Below are positions 6,650 through 10,148 of a stretch of DNA of 10,148 bases, piece after piece. Numbering within the stretch: the stretch's first letter is position 1; every line of letters begins with the position of its first letter. The notes below the pieces were generated by a model. That model was not told where the DNA came from. It saw only the letters and a list, made by a program, of their open reading frames with translations, and made no database searches. This stretch comes from Planctomycetota bacterium (GTDB taxonomy: Bacteria > Planctomycetota > Phycisphaerae > Sedimentisphaerales > Anaerobacaceae), in the NCBI GenBank assembly GCA_023139715.1, contig JAGLNB010000164.1:1-10148 (forward strand). Direction: 5' to 3'. The position numbers and the translations under genes were made by a program.

Positions 6650-7124
6650 CTGTGCTGAGCAAATCGGCATCGTAATCTTCACCGCCTTCTTCGCCGTCGG
6701 CGCCATAACTTTTGATTACAAAGGCTTTGCCGCTTTCCGGAAATCGCTCGTAAATAAATTCGTTGCCCCAGCTGTCTTTTGATATTTCGGTAGTTTCGAG
6801 ATAGCCGCCTGGCTCATAATTTGCAACATCACCCGGCTGCTCAAGAAGTGCGCCAAGCCCTTCATCTTCGGTCGGAAAACGGCTGGTATCCATTTTGAAC
6901 TGGTTGACCGCTGAATGAAGAATTTTAAGATTTGCTTTAGCAGTTGTAACCCTTGCCTTATCTATCTGCGTAGCAACTTTTGTAACGACAAGCGTTGCGA
7001 GCAGGCCGATAATTATCAGCATAGCCATAAGTTCGACCATCGTAAAAGCACTTTTCGTATTGCGTATTGCGTATTGCGTATTGCGTTTAACGCTACAATA
7101 TTGACAATTTATTTTAACTCGCAT
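6639..7124 (-). CDS. gspG: T2SS major pseudopilin GspG with heptamer-repeat leader
   Basis: A 161-residue protein. The cleavage site is Ser-Ala then 'FTMVELMAMLIIIGLLATLVV' (Phe = residue 27), with Glu at +5 and Ala at -1. Family signatures follow: 'SRFPTEDEGLGALLE', 'DSWGNEFIYERFPESG', and 'SYGADGEEGGEDYDADL' near the end. The last matches the acidic calcium-binding loop of GspG, which supports T2SS over a type IV pilus. GspG is the main subunit of the periplasmic pseudopilus. The start at ATG 7124 is firmly fixed by AGGAG at 7131-7135. The 26-residue leader contains 'RNTQYAIRNTK', translated from ATTGCGT x4, and has no alternative start before the mature protein. The heptamer count therefore decides whether GspG is made in frame. 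Confidence 0.93.
   Translation of the reverse strand: MRVKINCQYCSVKRNTQYAIRNTKSAFTMVELMAMLIIIGLLATLVVTKVATQIDKARVTTAKANLKILHSAVNQFKMDTSRFPTEDEGLGALLEQPGDVANYEPGGYLETTEISKDSWGNEFIYERFPESGKAFVIKSYGADGEEGGEDYDADLLSTDAN
7056..7086. repeat. Heptanucleotide tandem repeat (ATTGCGT x4) in the gspG leader
   Basis: Four exact ATTGCGT units (7059-7065, 7066-7072, 7073-7079, 7080-7086) are preceded by a partial unit CGT (7056-7058). The array sits between the gspG start codon and the prepilin cleavage site. A 7-bp unit shifts the frame by one with each gain or loss. The same heptamer recurs at 8369-8413. Confidence 0.95.
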
Positions 7125-7130
7125 ATTAAA

Positions 7131-7135
7131 CTCCT
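7131..7135 (-). promoter_or_regulatory. Strong Shine-Dalgarno sequence fixing the gspG start upstream of the heptamer array
   Basis: On the minus strand AGGAG lies 6 nt before ATG 7124. It is the best-matched ribosome binding site in the operon, as expected for the major pseudopilin. It shows that translation must cross the heptamer array. Confidence 0.8.
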
Positions 7136-7143
7136 AAAATATA

Positions 7144-8361
7144 TTAAAATTTTCCAGCTGAGACTTCAAGTATCGGCAAGATGGTCGCATAAGCAATCAC
7201 GCCGATTATCGCAGCCATCACAACAATAATAACCGGCTCAACTGCAGCACTTAATCTTTCAATCACAACATCCGTTGAGGACTCAAGATTTTCACTAATG
7301 CTTTTGAGCATTTTTTCCAGCTCACCACTTTTTTCACCGACCGCAACCATATGCGCAATAGCCGGCTCGATTACACCGCTGTCTCTAAGCGGCGTGGCAA
7401 TATCGGCTCCGGCTAAAATTCTTTCGCGTGCCTGATTGATTGCATTTCGCATAAGCGTGTTTCCCGTAACTTCCGAAACCACTCTAAGCGATTCAGCCAT
7501 ACTAAGTCCTGAACCCAAAAGCGTTGAAAGCGTGGAAGCAAATCGCGAAACCACTCTTTGTTTTATCAACGGCCCGAAAACCGGCAGAGACAGAATTGAT
7601 TTATCCCGCAGATACTGGCCGCGCTGCGTTTTAAGAAATTTTCTAATTGCAAATCCTATTGCGAAAATTATCAGCAGAACAACTATCAGCCACCAGCTGG
7701 TAAGTATGAAGCTGACATTCATTAATTGTTTTGTAATCCACGGCAATTCCTGACCTGTTCTCGCAATCTGGAGAGCGATTTTCGGAATGACAAAAGTTGT
7801 CAGAACCATAACCGCTGCAAGACAGAAAACTATCAGCACGCACGGATAAACCATAGCCGTAATAATTTTCGATTCAACCCGCTGGCGTTTTTCCATAAAG
7901 CCGGCAATCGTTGCAAAGCTCTGGCCGAGAGAGCCGGTTACTTCGCCAACTCGAACCATACTTATATAAATCACATCGAAATAATCACTGTAATCTTTAA
8001 GGGCATCAGTAAACGATTCGCCCGTTACAACTCGGTCGCGAATGTCAGTTAGCACACTTTTGAATTTTGCATCCGAAACCTGCATTGTTAGAACCGAAAG
8101 CGATTCGGTTAATTTTATTCCTGAATTCAGCAGAGTTGCCATTTGCTTTGTGAAATCTATCAGCTGATTTTTACTGCTCTTTGAAAAAATTGAAAGCATT
8201 GCTTTTTTATCTTCATCCGTTTTCGATGTTTCATCAACCGAAGTTGGATGAATGCCGCGACTTCGCAGCTGTCTTCGTGCGGCGTATGCACTTTCAGCTG
8301 TTATTGTGCCTTTGGCCTTTTTGCCTTCGGCGGTCATTGCTATGTAATGGTATCTCGGCAT
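7144..8361 (-). CDS. gspF: T2SS inner-membrane platform protein GspF
   Basis: A 405-residue protein of normal family length. It starts with 'MPRYHYIAMTAEGKKAKG', the typical GspF N-terminus. Two T2SSF domains follow (~68-191 and ~271-393). The first includes 'FTKQMATLLNSGIKLTESL' and 'VRVGEVTGSLGQSF'. The second includes 'FASTLSTLLGSGLSMAESL' and 'VAVGEKSGELEKML'. Three membrane helices lie at ~170-193, ~223-240 and ~374-396. GspF is the polytopic core on which the pseudopilus is assembled and which contacts GspE and GspL. The start at ATG 8361 is certain because a TGA lies two codons upstream in frame. Its weak Shine-Dalgarno sequence (GCGAG, 8371-8375) falls inside the heptamer array. There are 19 nt before gspG. 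Confidence 0.95.
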   Translation of the reverse strand: MPRYHYIAMTAEGKKAKGTITAESAYAARRQLRSRGIHPTSVDETSKTDEDKKAMLSIFSKSSKNQLIDFTKQMATLLNSGIKLTESLSVLTMQVSDAKFKSVLTDIRDRVVTGESFTDALKDYSDYFDVIYISMVRVGEVTGSLGQSFATIAGFMEKRQRVESKIITAMVYPCVLIVFCLAAVMVLTTFVIPKIALQIARTGQELPWITKQLMNVSFILTSWWLIVVLLIIFAIGFAIRKFLKTQRGQYLRDKSILSLPVFGPLIKQRVVSRFASTLSTLLGSGLSMAESLRVVSEVTGNTLMRNAINQARERILAGADIATPLRDSGVIEPAIAHMVAVGEKSGELEKMLKSISENLESSTDVVIERLSAAVEPVIIVVMAAIIGVIAYATILPILEVSAGKF

Positions 8362-8368
8362 TTTTCAT

Positions 8369-8434
8369 ATCTCGCATTGCGTATCTCGCATTGCGTTGTT
8401 TTTTTTACGCAATACACAATACGCACTACTCACA
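8369..8434. repeat. Inverted array of ATTGCGT-like heptamers at the gspE-gspF junction
   Basis: The left half has four heptamers, ATCTCGC, ATTGCGT, ATCTCGC, ATTGCGT (8369-8396), in effect an exact 14-bp tandem duplication. After TG and eight T (8399-8406), the right half runs in the opposite sense: ACGCAAT, ACACAAT, ACGCACT, ACTCACA (8407-8434). ATTGCGT 8390-8396 pairs perfectly with 8407-8413 and the pairing continues imperfectly outward, giving a hairpin in the gspE-gspF transcript. It fills most of the 78-nt spacer and its left edge may provide the gspF ribosome binding site. In the sense strand the loop is A8 and no U tract follows, so it is not an ordinary terminator. Confidence 0.8.
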
Positions 8435-8439
8435 ACGAA

Positions 8440-10148
8440 TTATATTACGTCTGCCTGCGTTACTCTCAAAACTTCACCAACAGTTGTTATACCTGCGAGC
8501 ACTTTTTTTGCGCCATCCGTCCTCAGGGTTTGCAGGCCGGCGTTTAGAGCTACTTTTTTTATAATTCCGGCACTTTCCCTTTTGTGTATTAAATCTTTTA
8601 TTTCATCGTCAACCATCATCAATTCATAGACTCCGGTTCGACCGCGATAGCCGGTTTGAAAACATTTATTGCAGCCGGCTCCGATGAAGAATTGTCCATC
8701 ACCGTCCACCTGCTTATCCAACTCCAGTTCTCCCAGGCCCAACTCCCTTAATTCCTCCGCCGCTGGTTTGTACGGCATTTTGCAATTTGGACAGATTTTT
8801 CGCACAAGCCGCTGAGCCATCACGGCAATCAAAGATGAGCTGGCAAGATACGGCTCAACTCCCAAATCCAGCAACCGGCTGACCGCACCGGCTGAATCAT
8901 TTGTATGCAGCGTACTAAAGACAAGATGTCCGGTAAGCGAAGATTGTATCGCCATTCTCGCGGTTTCAACATCTCGAACTTCGCCGACCATTATAACATC
9001 AGGGTCCTGCCGCAGTACGTGTCGCAGCGACGTGGCAAACGTCATTCCCTTTTTAACAGCAACCTGAATCTGGCTTATTCCTTCGAGCTGATATTCTATC
9101 GGGTCTTCGATTGTTATAATATTTTTCTCAGCTGAATTTATCCTGTTAAGGCAGGCATAAAGCGTTGTGCTTTTTCCGCTGCCGGTTGGTCCTGTTACAA
9201 AAATTACGCCGTGCGAACGGCCAAGCAGCGTATCAAATTTCTTCAAGTCGTCTTCCCGCAATCCCAGTTCATTCAGACCAAACAGAGCTGTACTTTTATC
9301 CAAAAGTCGCAGTACGCTTCGCTCGCCGTAACTTGTGGGGACAGTGCTTATTCGCAGGTCGATTTCACGCTGACCTATCCGAACAGAGCATCTTCCATCC
9401 TGCGGTAGTCGCCTCTCGGCAATATCCATACCAGCCATCACCTTGATACGTGAAATAATCAGCGGCAGAACGTTTTTATTTAAGCTGAGCGTATTGTATA
9501 AAATTCCGTCAACACGATAGCGGATTTGGATTTTCGTTTCGTATGGATGAACGTGAATATCACTTGCTCTCAGTTGCAGAGCGCGAAAAAGAATATCGTT
9601 TACCAGTCTTATAACCGGTGGACGATTAACAACATCGAGCAGGTCATCTGAGCCGGCGGCTTCATCGACGAGTTGGTCGAGATTTTGCCCGTCGAGTTCT
9701 TCAGCCACATCTTCGATTACTGTTGTTCGCTGCTCGTAGGCAACATCTATCGCAGCTGTAATTGTTGTCCGCGTAGCCAATGCCGCTGCAACCGGAACCC
9801 CAAGCATTTTGGAAATATTATCAAGGGCATTAGTATCAAACGGCTTTGAAAGAACAACGAGCAATTCATCACTTTGAGTATCGCCTCTAACACCTATCAG
9901 GTAGTGATGCTGAGCGTAGGCAGCTGGGATTGCCTCTACAAATTCGGCAGGCACTTTTTCAGCTGGAATATCAGCCAGGAATTGCCAGCCGAGTGCCGTT
10001 GCGAATAATTGCAGAACTTTATCTTCCGTAAAATATGGACAGCGAAGCAGCAGCTCATCGAGCCGAGCTGAATTTTTATTTTCATCAAAAAATTTAGTCA
10101 GCTTTGCAGCATCGACAAGTCCCGTTTCTTCAGCAGTTTTTATTAACA
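8440..10148 (-). CDS. gspE: T2SS assembly ATPase GspE (5' end beyond the window)
   Basis: At least 568 residues are visible. The frame is open to the right edge, so the true start lies outside. A GTG at 9954 is internal, because the codons before it (e.g. 'LLLRCPYFTEDKVLQLFATA') belong to the GspE N-terminal domain that binds GspL. The ATPase core is complete: 'DIHVHPYETKIQIRYRVDG', Walker A GPTGSGKST (9166-9192), Asp box 'IITIEDPIEYQ', Walker B region 'DPDVIMVGEVRD' (~8971-9005) and His box 'GHLVFSTLHTNDS'. A tetracysteine zinc module is present, CPNC (~8784-8795) and CNKC (~8664-8675), as in GspE/PilB proteins. Hexameric GspE hydrolyses ATP in the cytoplasm to drive pseudopilus assembly. 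It is the first visible gene of the operon. The 3' end is followed by the inverted heptamer array. Confidence 0.96.
   Translation of the reverse strand, partial: LIKTAEETGLVDAAKLTKFFDENKNSARLDELLLRCPYFTEDKVLQLFATALGWQFLADIPAEKVPAEFVEAIPAAYAQHHYLIGVRGDTQSDELLVVLSKPFDTNALDNISKMLGVPVAAALATRTTITAAIDVAYEQRTTVIEDVAEELDGQNLDQLVDEAAGSDDLLDVVNRPPVIRLVNDILFRALQLRASDIHVHPYETKIQIRYRVDGILYNTLSLNKNVLPLIISRIKVMAGMDIAERRLPQDGRCSVRIGQREIDLRISTVPTSYGERSVLRLLDKSTALFGLNELGLREDDLKKFDTLLGRSHGVIFVTGPTGSGKSTTLYACLNRINSAEKNIITIEDPIEYQLEGISQIQVAVKKGMTFATSLRHVLRQDPDVIMVGEVRDVETARMAIQSSLTGHLVFSTLHTNDSAGAVSRLLDLGVEPYLASSSLIAVMAQRLVRKICPNCKMPYKPAAEELRELGLGELELDKQVDGDGQFFIGAGCNKCFQTGYRGRTGVYELMMVDDEIKDLIHKRESAGIIKKVALNAGLQTLRTDGAKKVLAGITTVGEVLRVTQADVI

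Noticed and set aside
6129..6782. 217-codon open frame on the plus strand over gspH
   Set aside because: It is antisense to gspH and the end of gspG, which have clear pseudopilin motifs. It has no recognisable protein features and a Ser/Val-rich shadow composition.
7056..7086. CRISPR-like repeat array
   Set aside because: The units are 7 bp, directly tandem and without spacers, and they are translated in gspG. There are no cas genes.
8369..8434. Rho-independent terminator after gspE
   Set aside because: In the transcribed (minus) sense the loop is A8 and no U tract follows the stem. gspF, an essential partner, lies directly downstream.
9952..9954. GTG as the start of gspE
   Set aside because: The frame stays open to the window edge and the upstream codons encode recognisable GspE N-terminal domain sequence, so this GTG is internal.

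Overview
The window is dominated by one long minus-strand operon for a type II secretion system (T2SS). In transcription order it reads gspE (running off the right edge), gspF, gspG, gspH, gspI, gspJ, gspK, gspL, gspM, from about 10148 down to 1205. Most genes are separated by 11-19 nt or overlap slightly. The two exceptions are the E/F junction (78 nt) and the J/K junction (149 nt), and both are filled by repeat elements. Converging on gspM from the left is a plus-strand gene (66-1157) for an exported protein, interrupted by one in-frame TAA.

Organism: AT-rich coding DNA, a T2SS with divergent pseudopilins, and an exported protein with an 'NYEKIKTWQG'-type N-terminus suggest an uncultured or anaerobic bacterium outside the Proteobacteria. 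A member of the Planctomycetota (Phycisphaerae-like) is my best guess. This is inferred from general resemblance and not proven by any marker in the window.

How the genes work together: GspE is the cytoplasmic ATPase and GspF the inner-membrane platform protein. GspG is the major pseudopilin, and GspH, I, J and K are the minor pseudopilins forming the tip. GspL and GspM link the ATPase to the periplasmic pseudopilus. The secretin (GspD), GspC and prepilin peptidase (GspO) are not in the window.

The most unusual layer is repetitive DNA placed inside the operon. (1) A heptamer array, ATTGCGT x4, lies between the start codon of gspG and its prepilin cleavage site. (2) An 81-bp palindromic 'SLRAKRSN'-type element is read in frame inside the gspI leader, beside a duplicated TTTTGAG heptamer. 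(3) A 138-bp inverted repeat of related sequence fills the gspJ-gspK junction and overlaps the gspJ stop codon. (4) An inverted array of ATTGCGT-like heptamers fills the gspE-gspF junction. The leader peptides of pseudopilins are cut off by prepilin peptidase, so they may be tolerant landing sites for such repeats. The gspG array, with a 7-bp unit between start codon and mature protein, would also be a phase-variation switch if its copy number changes.
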